DNA of 29,458 nucleotides, from positions 1-29,458 of the forward strand of contig ADNK01001517.1 of assembly GCA_000320545.1 (NCBI GenBank), written 5' to 3'. Below are positions 1 through 10,992 of the stretch, piece by piece. The notes under the pieces are model-generated. The model was not told where the DNA came from and made no database searches. It worked only from the letters and a program-made list of their open reading frames with translations. How positions within the stretch are numbered: the first letter of the stretch is position 1; each line of letters starts with the position of its first letter. A program made the translations under genes and the position numbers. This stretch comes from Bigelowiella natans CCMP2755 (taxonomy: Eukaryota > Cercozoa > Chlorarachniophyceae).

Positions 1-41
<41 letters not shown>
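1..41. repeat. (TA)n microsatellite at the window edge
   Basis: A pure TA dinucleotide run that continues past the window start. It lies just after the last exon of the minus-strand gene. TA tracts of this kind recur in that gene's introns. Confidence 0.95.
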
Positions 42-44
<3 letters not shown>

Positions 45-48
45 GATT

Positions 49-961
49 TTATACTTCATCATTCAAGCAGAGTGTGAAGTGCAGGCACCTCTTTGTCTCT
101 AAGAACTTAGAAAAGACCCCCTTTAGCATGTAGCTATCGATTTGGCCATCTTCCTCCTTTTCCTCCTCCATAGTCACCCTGGGTTGTGGCGGTCTCTGCT
201 GTGCCAAAGGCCTTCTTCTGCTTTTGCTTTTGCTTTTGCTTTTGCTTGTTCTTCTTCTTCTTCTTCTGCTGCTATGGGCAGCTCTTGGCTTGGTCCAGCC
301 ACCGCAAAAACCAACGTGACGAAACCCCCGCTTGCAATCGGGATTTCTAGTGCACTGCCCTTCAGTGATGTGCTTGGATTGGGGGCCGGCACTGAAGTGT
401 TTTCTCTTGCGGCGCGACACATCATCAACATGATCAATATCACCGCCGTCACTATCATCATCGATCTCATCGTCCTCGTCTTCAAATAATATCCCGTTCT
501 CGTCGTCGTCAGTACAGCGCCCAGAAAACGCGTCATCGCCTCGGGCACTACTTCCGTGCTGTTTCTCGTTGGGGGTGGTGGCGGTGGTGTTGCTTTGAGC
601 TGTGTCAGATTTGGAGACTATCTGTGGGAGTCAAAAGGTGCAGAGACGGACGATTTAGAACAAATTACTACGGTATTATCCGGAGAATAACCAATCACAT
701 TCTACTCTTTTCCACACGCAAACACACGTATCTGGTGGTGTGCATGTTTAAAACGACGCGGAAATGTGTGTTGCTTATACTGCACGTCGAGAGGGGAGGG
801 GCGAGGCTATGTTGGCATTACTTCTAGTTTGAGAAGTAGCTTCATCATGTCCCTCAGTCTAGGTGGTTAGAATAGCAAAGACCACCGATGTTATCAATAT
901 GATGTGAATTGTGGATAATTTATATGAATATTATTACATTTTACTTTTAAACACACACACA

Positions 962-997
<36 letters not shown>

Positions 998-1005
998 GAC
1001 ACACA

Positions 1006-1049
<44 letters not shown>

Positions 1050-1501
1050 CATATATTTACAAATACATGTCTATCGTATGAGAACGTAGAAGCAGCATCC
1101 ATAGAAGCAAAAACCTCCATCATCATCATCATCATCATCATTGTCATCATCACAATGCCTTACTCTGTTCGCATTCCATCGATTTCCTCATCAGACCCAT
1201 CCACCTATCATCATGGAAAAGCATAAGCATATATACGTATATATCCGTACGAAGACGTGGGTATACTCCTTTTCATCCTTAGTTTCTCAGGATGTGGATG
1301 CAGCGGCAAAAAGTAGGCGCTGTCGTGACACATCGGCGCGCCGTGCGTTTTTGTTTGAGAACCACACACCATGAGATCCAGGGAATACAGAACGATGCAA
1401 AGGTGGTCTAACAGCCGCAGCTTTCCGCGTGTTTCCGCGGTCAGCAAACGGTACCCTTCATATACACAACAAAACAACAAAAGCAATAATTACAGCAGGA
1501 A

Positions 1502-1538
<37 letters not shown>

Positions 1539-1950
1539 ATATATGTATATCTTTAATGCTATCAACGCGGAGAAAGAGAGCAGCTGCGTCGTGAAGAGAG
1601 TAGCATGCATGCTGGATATTCCGTCATCACATGGCCACAACCTCGGCGCTGTTGTTCGCGCTTTTCGTCCACTATCCCATGGAATGCCTAACCAATCAAC
1701 AGCATATTATTAAGTGGCGCGCATACAAACGCCATTGATTGCACGTGTACATAAACGACGCACGGCATTGAGGCAAGGTTGGTTTGACAACGCTCTCAGT
1801 AGCAGCAGCTATAGCACCTTTTGGAAGCAATGAAATTGTTTCTTGACGACGGATTTAAGCATATCCCAGGTATGAGCATCAGTCTCCACATTCTTCCTTA
1901 ACGTCTAGAAACACAGTTACATCTGAAAACTCCCTCACATTACACGTATT

Positions 1951-1994
<44 letters not shown>

Positions 1995-2333
1995 GTCTGA
2001 GAGTGAATGAAAGAGAGGCTCTCCAGTCGAAGACCGGAGAAGAGAGGAGGACTGTGGAGGCCGAGAGCGTTCCCTGTGAGCATATCAGTTTGTCTGGTGA
2101 TGATGATGATGATGATGATGCCGATGAAGGAGATTGTGCACACAGTGAGGAGGAGGAGAAGTAACATAATAAATTGTATTAGACTTGACTAAATCTGCTA
2201 TAAGTTCTCTATAATATCATGATGCTGACCAACCATCATCAGGGACTTGTACGTGTGGAGGGCATAGTTATGGTGCTGCACTTCCTCGTTGGAACGGATA
2301 ACGCTCTTTGCGAGATGTGTAGGTAGTAGCAGC

Positions 2334-2369
<36 letters not shown>

Positions 2370-2478
2370 ACAAAAGCTCAGTATCCTGTGACTACTATAC
2401 AGGTCTTGTGTAAGATCTCGTAGCCATTCTTTTAGTGCTATTGAGTGATGATGGTGGATCATGCTAATGGGTGAGTAT

Positions 2479-2510
<32 letters not shown>

Positions 2511-2617
2511 GAGGAGGAGGAGGAGGAGGAGGAGGAGAAGTACCTTCAGTGAGGCCTCCATAACGTCCTGATAGCGTCCAACCCACTCCTTGTGTATGCA
2601 CTCGATCTGGTGGAAGT

Positions 2618-2662
<45 letters not shown>

Positions 2663-3104
2663 CAATGATTATTAATAAATGAGAAAGTAGATGTGTTTAT
2701 ATTAGTATTCCATATGAATGCAGTATCTACACAGATGGAAGATATTAGATGACGAAGCTGAGAAAAGGAGCAACACCACAGAGAATATAGGAGGGGGGGG
2801 GCTAGAAATGCGACGAGCACCTTGTTCTTAGCCTCCTGTGTCAGCAAATCCCTTTCGTTAGCAATGACTTGCAACCGAACAATCTGCATTCATAAGATGA
2901 CAAGTAGCAGAAACGTCGAGAGAAGCTTATGGCATTATACCTGCAAGCGTAACAATATTCATAGCCGAGTGTACCATATCTTCCACCACAATAATCATCG
3001 TCTCCCTCCCCCTCTCCCCCTCCTCATCATTGTTCGTCATTATCTCTAACCTGCGTTTGCAGCTGACACAGAGCCTCCCTAACAACGTGCCCCATACCAT
3101 AAAA

Positions 3105-3141
<37 letters not shown>

Positions 3142-3307
3142 AGCAAAAAAAGTGATGAGAATGGTTTTGGGGAGAGGAAAAGGGGGGGGGGGGGGTGGCA
3201 TCATGAAATTGAGGCATCATGTTTCTGCGACTACTCGTTAGTAGTACCACTGCGTGATCAACTCCGTTGTGGATCGAAACTTGGGCCCAGCCTTCAAAAC
3301 ACACGAT

Positions 3308-3341
<34 letters not shown>

Positions 3342-5206
3342 CACTTATATCATCATCCTGCATTGAATACAAACCACAAGACAGGTCAGCAGCAGCAGCA
3401 GCAGCCAAGGATGATGATACTTGTGTGTTGCTCCTTTCGCACGTCGTCAACCTCACCCACCCACCCACCCACTCACCCACCCACTCACTCACTCACTCAC
3501 TACTACCGAGTCCATGAACTGCTGTAAGCTGTTGTAACGAGCAATTGTGATCTGAGCGAACCTGGATCAATCAACCACCGTGATTCATTGATGAGATGGT
3601 GCCTTTCGGTGTAGTATCATTCCATTGCCACAGGAACATGTGTCGTCATCGTCGTCGTTGTTGTTGTTGTTGTTGTTATTGTTGTCTTCTGATCACATAC
3701 CTCTCAATGTTTATGGAACTCCAAGATCCAGTCGTCTGCCAACCACAAGTAGTATGTATGTATGTATGTATGTATGTATGTTGGTTTGTGTGTATGTATG
3801 TATGTACGATTAAGGAATGATTTGTATCCCATGCTACTCTCGGCAGCAGCAGCAGCAGCAGCTCATGTTGGGACTTTCGATAGAGGAGTTCTTCTCACGT
3901 GATTAGCGTGAAATGGATCTTACTACGCCGCACCTAGCACTTTCCTTATCTTCGTGGGTACTGAGTCGCCAAGAACCTGTAGTGATCGATGGAAGTGTAG
4001 TAATGCGGCGGTGTTTGCCTCCCTGCCTCGTGGGAGAGGCAGCAGCCGTGATGACAACAAAGGGACCTAGCTAGGCCATAGCTACACAATAATGGAGGGT
4101 TTCTTTTTAAAAAAATACCAAAGGAAACAGGGGATCGAGGAGGTTGTTGCAAGAGGATTCGTTGTGATAGTAATGGTGCTGATGACGACGCCCAGTCGCA
4201 TGATCTTCGTTACTGCATACATGCATGCGGACATACCTCCACGCAGATCAACAGGTTGTTGATTGAAAGGGTCTTTTTCTTCTCAGAGAACTCACGTAAT
4301 CTCTTCTTCAGATTTTGCAACGCATCGGCAGCCCTTCGAGAGATTTCTTTATCACTGAGGGTGAAAGGACAATTGTCGTATCGACGATGACACATGCATG
4401 CTGCTGCAGGCCGAAACATTATCACCAAACCTGTGCAGGGAAAACACTCTCAAGACAGGGTGCATAGCAGCAACCCAAGTAAGATCGAACTCCGCCAAAT
4501 ACTCAAGGTTCTCCAGCTGATATGATCATTATGATTATTCCCCACAAACCAACATCCATCCATCGGCAACACACCAGCATCATGTTTCTTCATACGAGCA
4601 TGCAAGTCTCTCTTCGGAGTCAAGAGCAGCCAGGGCTGTCGTATGGTTATGAACGAGATGTAAGCTAGCGGTGCCGCACCTCGGACAACAGATCGAAGGT
4701 TCTTATCACGTGTGGCTTGCAGTGCTCAGGGATTTGGGCACGAACTGTTGTCTGAAACACCACCAAAGCAAACACGCTACGAGTCAGCTAATGTCGCCAT
4801 AATAAGCTGCTGCTGTTTCTGCTGCTGCACCGTCCCTGCGAGCGACGAAAGCTTCATCTCACCTCCACAGCGCTCGCAGTAAACACACTGTGCAGGCACC
4901 CTCCAAAGACAACATCGACCTTCTGAGCACATGTAATGTTATTATTATTGTGGTTCGTCAGCGGTGATTGACAAATTCTTCTTCTCCTTCTTCTTCTTCT
5001 TCTTCTTTGACTTTCTGTCGTGTCGTCGGGTAACACAACAACCTACCTTGTCCTTCTTACGCGCTAGAATGTGAGCCATTTCCGATTGCCTACCAGCCAC
5101 AAATTGAGCTCTATGCTCTTGCCCCAAAAGAGCGCGTCTCCTGTGGTAAACAGCAGCACCAGCACCAGCAGCACACATTGTGCCCGTTAGTGTTAACAGG
5201 TGGTGG

Positions 5207-5250
<44 letters not shown>

Positions 5251-5388
5251 TAAATATATATATTTGTATGTAGCGCTATTTTGGTAGTGGTTTTTGAAGA
5301 TCTGGGGTCTTTAGGCCCATTAGAATAAAATTTGGATTCGTTAAACTGACGATAGTCTGCCACGAGGTTTCGTTCCTAGTGCCGTCAT
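49..5388 (-). CDS. Multi-exon nuclear protein of unknown function, possible TFIIS-N-like region, C-terminal Cys/His motif
   Basis: I do not recognise the whole protein. Exons placed by splice sites and matching phase: 5388-5351 (candidate start), 5140-5047, 4922-4863, 4751-4680, 4516-4431, 4354-4237, 4178-4119, 4066-3977, 3933-3899, 3735-3701, 3561-3507, 3291-3248, 3078-3051, 2883-2821, 2606-2544, 2305 to about 2250, 1904-1818, 1687-1642, 1455-1370, 1204-1164, 858-822 and 621-49, about 620 aa. The joins 3899/3735, 3507/3291 and 2250/1904 are unresolved. The stretch coded by 4516-4237 (DKEISRRAADALQNLKK) follows the hydrophobic pattern of the TFIIS N-terminal (LW) bundle; this is a guess. Middle exons look coiled-coil. 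The last exon has an Asp/Glu-rich block, a motif CTRNPDCKRGFRHVGFC, an Arg run and a Lys-Ser repeat. It ends at TAA 49-51, though a donor near 85 could extend it left of the window. An alternative start is ATG 5178. Confidence 0.7.
216..268. repeat. Coding microsatellite (CTTTTG)n followed by (CTT)n
   Basis: This hexamer and trinucleotide run lies inside the last exon of the minus-strand gene. On that strand it encodes an Arg run followed by alternating Lys-Ser. A neighbouring frame, open over the same bases, would give alternating Ala-Lys and a Glu run, so a slippage event would swap one low-complexity tail for another. Confidence 0.85.
951..1044. repeat. (CA)n then (TA)n compound microsatellite
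   Basis: CA repeats at 951-1006 are followed by TA repeats at 1009-1044, inside the intron between exons 1204-1164 and 858-822. A CAT/ATC trinucleotide run at 1119-1140 follows. Confidence 0.95.
1507..1536. repeat. (TA)n microsatellite in intron
   Basis: TA run in the intron between exons 1687-1642 and 1455-1370. Confidence 0.9.
1955..2120. repeat. (TA)n at 1955-1991 and (GAT)n at 2098-2120
   Basis: Two tracts in the gap between exons 2305-2250 and 1904-1818. The bases between them (about 1992-2090) are open in the minus direction and could hold one more exon, which I could not fix by phase. Confidence 0.85.
2335..2365. repeat. (CA)n microsatellite
   Basis: CA run in the intron between exons 2606-2544 and 2305-2250 of the minus-strand gene. 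Confidence 0.9.
2479..2538. repeat. (GCA)n(GGA)n trinucleotide tract
   Basis: About eight GCA units run into about ten GGA units. The tract sits immediately inside the donor of exon 2606-2544, so it forms the 5' part of that intron. It is open in several frames, which makes spurious Leu- or Pro/Ala-rich ORFs. Confidence 0.9.
2621..2658. repeat. (TA)n microsatellite in intron
   Basis: TA run just upstream (in the minus sense) of the acceptor of exon 2606-2544. Confidence 0.9.
3108..3195. repeat. (GA)n at 3108-3140 and poly-G at 3182-3195
   Basis: On the minus strand these read as a CT tract and a C run. They form the pyrimidine-rich stretch before the acceptor of the small exon 3078-3051, so the repeat may act as its polypyrimidine tract. 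Confidence 0.85.
3307..3500. repeat. (AAC)n at 3307-3342 and (CACC/CACT)n at 3451-3500
   Basis: Trinucleotide and tetranucleotide runs between exons 3561-3507 and 3291-3248. Long Asn/Thr/His or Leu ORFs here are products of the repeats. Confidence 0.9.
3644..3806. repeat. (GTT)n at 3644-3685 and (GTAT)n at 3752-3806
   Basis: These tracts flank exon 3735-3701 of the minus-strand gene on both sides. The GTAT run is interrupted once near 3781-3792. Confidence 0.9.
5210..5264. repeat. (TA)n microsatellite near the 5' end of the minus-strand gene
   Basis: TA run lying between the candidate first exon (5388-5351) and the next one (5140-5047). Confidence 0.9.
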
Positions 5389-6165
5389 TTCGAACTTCTT
5401 CGCCTTCGAGGTAAGGGTGAGAGACGCGGTTTTTAGGCGGCCGTATGTTGCTGCTTTCCGGCCAGGTCTTCGACGAAGAGATGTCGTGTCGCTGCCTGTC
5501 TTTTCCTTCATCATGATTTCTTCCCTATCGTTGCATTGAGGCTTGCGCTCTTCTGTTTATGCCGCCCCGCCCCCTTCCTTAAACCGGAGACTCGCCCCAA
5601 TTGTCGTTATTGGATCGTTCCGATGAATATTCCGGAAGTCAAAATAGATTTTTTTTTTTAGGGTATTTTAGCAACAAATTTACTTCGTAATGTTGCATTC
5701 CCCACGCTGATTTGTTTTTGGCGCCAAACAATTGCTCCGTCTTCGTTGTACTAAACACATCCTAGGATCCATGACCACAGCTATCGCCGAAGAGAAGTTG
5801 TCGCAGCTCATTAGACCAGTTAATGTTAGGTAATATTAGGTAACATTATTAGGAAGATCTAGATAGAGTCTACTGAATCAAAGCTGTACGAAAAGAGGGA
5901 AATCGAAAATACAAGGGTAATTATCATGTGCGACAGAGAGCGTAGCGAACACTTTACCGGTCATTTGTTAAAAATAGAGCGCCGATATTTTAGGCGGAAA
6001 TAATAATCATGCGTTGACGTCTTGATAATACGAGAAAATCCTTGCATTTTGGCCCTGCGTCAAGCTCTCAGCAGAATCTCCAGCGTGCTACGCTCGTACT
6101 CGGGAAGAGGAAAAAGATTCGCACACACCAAACGACACCGAGAGGAGGGAAGAACGAAAGTGAGC
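5389..6165. promoter_or_regulatory. Divergent intergenic promoter with a palindromic E2F-like site
   Basis: About 780 bp separate the minus-strand gene from the EndoU gene on the plus strand, so both promoters should lie here. A perfect 12-bp palindrome TTTGGCGCCAAA sits at 5717-5728 and reads as an E2F/DP-type site on both strands. A purine-rich T10 run (5649-5658) and short GTTAGGTAA-like direct repeats (5822-5850) are also present. I see no convincing TATA box. Regulatory function is inferred from position and motif only. Confidence 0.45.
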
Positions 6166-7295
6166 ATGTCATCGGAACAGAAGGGAGGTTCTTTGGCTAA
6201 CGCCAGGTGCATATAAACTAGAGAGTCTAACATTACGCGTACGCTCCTCAAAATTGCCAAGATCACCGAAGTTTGCAATCTTTAAGCATTCTATGATTCA
6301 ACCATTAGATTTTACGAGAGGATTAGGAGCTATTTCGCTTATAAGTTAAACGCTGTCAAGGTGCACAATATCTTGGCGCTTTGTGGACTAAAACGAATCT
6401 TGATGAAAATAATGTTCGAATGGGCTTGACCGTGTGATCATCGTTTCGTCTAATAATTTCTCAGGGCAAGGAGGGTACCCCTACCACCAAGCAGCTTGTC
6501 GCCTACATTCATGGAATGAAAGTAAAAATCCGTTGACATCGAAACGTATTCGATTACTAATGAAAATAAAATCTTAGCTGCAAGTGGATTCCGTTCTCGG
6601 TGGCAATCGCCCAGCAAAAGTAGTAAGCAGTAGAAGCACTCCTGTCCAAAACGCAAAAGTTATATCAATTTATGTTGTTCCTCTCTCATTTTGGCACATT
6701 TATTTTCCACAGGTTATTGACCCTATTATCGCTGCCTTCTCTTCTATTGGTAACTTATCCCATCTTAAGCAATAATATATGATAGCGTGATGACATTTTA
6801 CAAATTTTCATGACTGGTTGCTGTTACTAACATTGAATACGATGTTGTGCTGCTGTGAAGGCTGGGATTGGGGTAAAAATGCACCGAAAGGCATGGAGCC
6901 TCCAACAATTAAAACGGTATAGTGATCGACAGTTGGAGTAGTAGTAGCAGTAGAAGTAAAGCAGTAGTAGTAGCAGTAGTAGTAGCAGTAGTAGTAACGT
7001 AGTAGAAGTAATAATAGTTCAAGCAACTTTGTGCGGCTGTAGTATTGCCTTACCCCCTGATCCCCTCTTTTCTTCCCTCAGGTGACGGAGATGCTGACTA
7101 GCTGTTGCAAAACTTTCTTTGATCTTGTGCGGATTGAAAGGTAAAAAACTTAACAAAAACCTACCAAGCAGATAATATCTCATAATTCATCATTAAAAAA
7201 AAGGCAAAAAGTTGCTGAGAAGTTGGAACCTACGGAATCCGACCTGCAGGTGTATCTTCGAAGAATATCGTTAAGTTTTCTGTTAGTAATATGAA

Positions 7296-7337
<42 letters not shown>

Positions 7338-10115
7338 TCAACTGTACGTGCACATACCATTTCGTGCTTAGGCTGCGGTATGCCACCTATTAGCTCTTAC
7401 TGACATTTAATATATTGGAAAATGCTTTAGTCTCTTGACAACGGAGTCGACAAGCTGTGGGAACTGGACGTTAAGAACCGTCTTAAGCCAGGCAAAGACT
7501 ACGAATTAGACCTCCAGTGTGGCAAGAAACCTTACCACGAAGGCGACAGAGCCTCTCGCCCTTTGTTTAAATACGTTAATGAGGAAGCTATCAACCAACG
7601 GCCAACATACAAAGCTTTCCTGAACCTTCTTGACAACTATGAGAGGGTAAAGCCTTAAACAGCCACTGCTAATACAGAGACCCATTCGAATCGGTTGCGC
7701 GGCACACTACCCTTTGAAAGAAAAATACCTGTTATTTATAATAGTCCTCCCCTTTTCCTTCCCACCAGCTTCTCTTCATTACTTGCTTTGTACTAGGCTG
7801 TTGCAGTCCCAGAGGTCGAGACTTACCATGAAAAGAAGGTCGCATCAGTGATGAGAAACACTCACTCCTGAAGAAAACATTCAAAGCACAATAGCCTAAT
7901 GATGATGATGATGATGGTGATATACTCAACAATGATTATGGGGAATATCAACGCAGGAAATCCAAACGTTTCTCAACAAAATCATGGAAACCGATGTCAT
8001 GAAATACTGCCACCAATGGCTGGAGAAGAAGGTGATATACGAACACAGCATCAATGCCGTCGTCTGCTGATTTGTTCAAAACGTGAGACGTATGCATCGC
8101 TGATGCTCACATCGCTGATGCTGCTGCTGCTGAATGCTGAATGGAAATAAAAAGAAATTGACTTCGGGAGACGTGGGTGCTTTCAAGAAGCTGCTGCAAA
8201 AAATATGGTTTGAGCCTTACAAGCGTGAGTACCACAGCAAAGGTAGTGGTCGCAGTGCTAGTAGCAGTGGTAGTACTAAGAGCGAGGCGGGGGGAGGGGG
8301 GCAATGAACGGGATAGTAGCGTATAGTTGCTAATCATGATGATTGAATGAGAAAACAATGAAGTACTACTGAAGCCATACACCGCTATAATTGCGTGTTG
8401 ATGATACTGAAATCTTTTCCAAACAACTGAACACTGTGGTGGTGGCTGGCTCTTTCTTTCTACTATTGCCACATCACACTTATGATGGTGTTTAATGTTC
8501 CTAAACATAGCCCCGGATTCCAGTGGATTTGAGCATGTTTTCGTGGGGGAGGTAAAAGTAACTATAGTAATTGTCGCTGATGTTGGATGCCATTTTACTA
8601 ATGCCTTTCTGTACTGCTTTTTGCTGCTCCTCCTGCTCTCCACATTCTCCCCGCCTGGTTAAAATTTTGATGATCATAAATCCAAACCATCGTCTTAATC
8701 CTCATCGTCATCATCGTCATCGTCGTCACTGTTTTCTTCCTCTTTGATGACGTACTTACTAGGAACGAGACGGTAAGATCATTGGCTGCCACAACTGGAT
8801 CCAACTATGGCATGAAGAGAAACACGGAAATCTCAACTATTTGGTAGTATTATGTAGGGGAAATATGCATTATCTACTACTATGTAATGTATGTATGCAT
8901 GTATGCATGGATGTGGCAGAAAACAAATGTGAAAACGAGATAACATAGTAGGAAAGGGGGGGGGGGGGAGGGGTAGATAGTTCTGACTGAGAGCTGGAAG
9001 AAAGAGAAGTCAGAATGAAGGGGGAGGAGGTTGTATGAATGCAATGAGTAGCAGCAGCCAGCAGCAGCCAGCAGCAGTCAGCAGCAGTGATGGAAGTATA
9101 TCAAGAAGATCGTCGTGAAGAAACGGTGTACCAACAGTGCCGACAAAGAAAATATCAGAAGTCCGCAGCCTAATCTTTGCTATTTTGGTGCTTTGTCGTT
9201 GTGCTTGCTGCTCCTTTTCGTATATCGTCAAACAGGGGTTCATTTATCCCAAAAGGCGTGGTGCTGACAGGGACGAAGATGAGCATCTCATGACCATCCA
9301 ATATGAGTGGCGAGAAGGAAAAGGCGACAAAACTTGGGAAATAAAGCCTGTTGGGACCTCATGGGTTGGAGTCAGGTAGTGGGAGCTTTGTTGGTGTTAT
9401 TATTTTATCATCAATCATCATCAATCATCATCAATCATCATCAATCATCATAATCATCATCACCATCATCATCATCAGTTACATACATTCACCAACGCCA
9501 TTTTATGTATCTTTGGCGTGGTTGTTAAGCACCGTTTTGGTCGTTTCTTCTCCTTCAAAGGACTTCATTGACTGATTCCTATTGTCACATTACCTGTTTT
9601 TACGTTGAAAAGCCCCGAGTTTGAGATTGCCCTCTACACGATGTGCTTCCTAGCAGGCGAAAAGGTGGCAAAACAAAGATATAATGTCCGTGATGATTGT
9701 CAGCAGCAGTATCATCGTGTCTTGAAAGTGCCGTTGTTACCATGCCGTCGTTATATGTTCGTTACCGATTGTTGAAACTACACAACTTATCATCTTTGCG
9801 GTTAGGAAAACAACATTGATGTGGGTCCTTACCGCGTTCTTATCAAGTGTTACTTCATAATGAGGAATGACGGGGATTCCCGTCGTAAATTGAAGGTAGG
9901 TGATTGCCGGTTTTCTGCATGTTGATAGTCGTTTATCTCATTCACGATCTCCTTGTGTATTGCATTTGAATGGCGATAACAGCATCTTCGTCTGTTTGTT
10001 GCCTTTTTTTTTTTTTGTAACTCATTTTTCTCTTTTCTTTTTGTAGTATCTGTCGACATCATACCCAGAAGAAGCGCCCTACACCAAGGAGGAGGATTCA
10101 TATAACAGGTTCTGA
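6166..10115 (+). CDS. EndoU-family (XendoU) poly(U)-preferring endoribonuclease
   Basis: Exons: 6465-6521, 6578-6619, 6713-6749, 6891-6916, 7082-7140, 7204-7249, 7431-7646, 7797-7838, 7957-8031, 8155-8224, 8511-8551, 8763-8843, 9236-9375, 9613-9664, 9806-9895 and 10047-10115; all joins keep phase and give 380 aa before TGA. The family signature is clear: DVKNRLKPGKDYELDLQ, RPTYKAFLNLLDNYER, KIWFEPY, the first catalytic His in SGFEHVFVGE, the second in GCHNWIQLW, and the C-terminal SPEFEIALYTMCF. EndoU enzymes cut RNA at uridines with Mn2+ and leave 2',3'-cyclic phosphate; both active-site His are kept and the Lys in WEIKPVGT is a candidate third residue. The 5' end is unsolved: ATG 6166 and a coding-like piece at 6222-6270 do not join with a credible intron. 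No signal peptide could be assigned. The N-terminal ~100 aa match nothing I know. Confidence 0.88.
6937..7016. repeat. Imperfect (TAG/CAG/AAG)n trinucleotide tract in EndoU intron
   Basis: A degenerate NAG repeat in the intron between exons 6891-6916 and 7082-7140. Confidence 0.85.
7299..7336. repeat. (CA)n microsatellite in EndoU intron
   Basis: CA run in the intron between exons 7204-7249 and 7431-7646. Confidence 0.95.
9407..9477. repeat. (ATCATCATCA)n / (ATC)n tract in EndoU intron
   Basis: A ten-base unit ATCATCATCA repeats about four times and passes into plain ATC repeats. It is in the intron between exons 9236-9375 and 9613-9664. Confidence 0.9.
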
Positions 10116-10992
10116 AATTAAGACGTCATGGCTAGCGATCGCTTGAAACAGCACGTCAGGATATGTGGATGGTGTGGAAATGAGAGGGGTTGCACGATGC
10201 GACTCTAATAGTATTGGCTGTGAGAAAGCATGGAACTCCGAATTCCCTGTACGTGCGTGTCGTACGTGCATATCTACATCGTTACGTATCCATGTTTGCA
10301 AGATAATTTGTCAATAATTGGAGAGTATATACGATTTTCATCGTCGTATCTGGAGTTTAGAGTTTGATTTGATTCTATATACGTTCGTTCAAGACATGAG
10401 GCGCACGCATGCTCTCATGCTTAGCATTCTAGCATTGTAAGTTATGCATGCACGCACGTGTGCGAAAAGCATGTGCTTAATTGTATGTCTAGCAGATAGC
10501 TATTGCAAATATTGTATATACGCTAATGATGTACTCTGTCTTGTGTGTCTTTGCTTGGCATAATTGAGGCATGCCTTAAACGTCACTCGCCGCTAGCTAC
10601 ACGCATGGACGCATCGCTATGCACATTTATCAGAATCTCTGCAATGATGACAATAAAAGCGCATCGTCAAGCTATGCAGTCTGTTATACTGTCCCGATTC
10701 AGTGGCTACTAGCCGTGCGTGGCTACATGATATGTAAAATCGAGACATGACAAACGCCATGCAACACGCAGTCAACAATAGAATCACTGCATGGCACCTA
10801 GATAGCTGCGCTGATCGAGTACACACCCATTTAGGATTGTGTGTAAGTGCGATTTGTTTCCTTAAATAAAGCTTTTTCTTTATTATATATTTATCATCGT
10901 TCTACTAAATGCCAGATGGAGAATTATATGAAAGGTCAAGTGGTCAGAACTATGGTAACCTGATATCTAAATGTGCTCAGATACATTGCTTC
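10116..10992. other. Intergenic region between convergent EndoU and acetyltransferase genes
   Basis: I see no gene here. The stretch is rich in CATGCATG- and ACGTGC-type short palindromes (10245-10260, 10400-10470). A plus AATAAA at 10865-10870 and a minus AATAAA (10879-10884) lie near each other; the minus copy is about 110 nt past the acetyltransferase stop and may be its poly(A) signal. Confidence 0.5.

Noticed and set aside
947-1153. ORFs of Val-Cys, Tyr-Ile or Met runs across microsatellites
   Set aside because: They are direct translations of CA, TA and GAT repeats and fall in introns of the minus-strand gene.
5281-5330. ATG near 5320 on the minus strand as gene start
   Set aside because: It stops after 14 codons with no donor.
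6166-6221. First EndoU exon ending at 6206 and joined at 6222
   Set aside because: The implied intron is only 15 nt, too short to believe.
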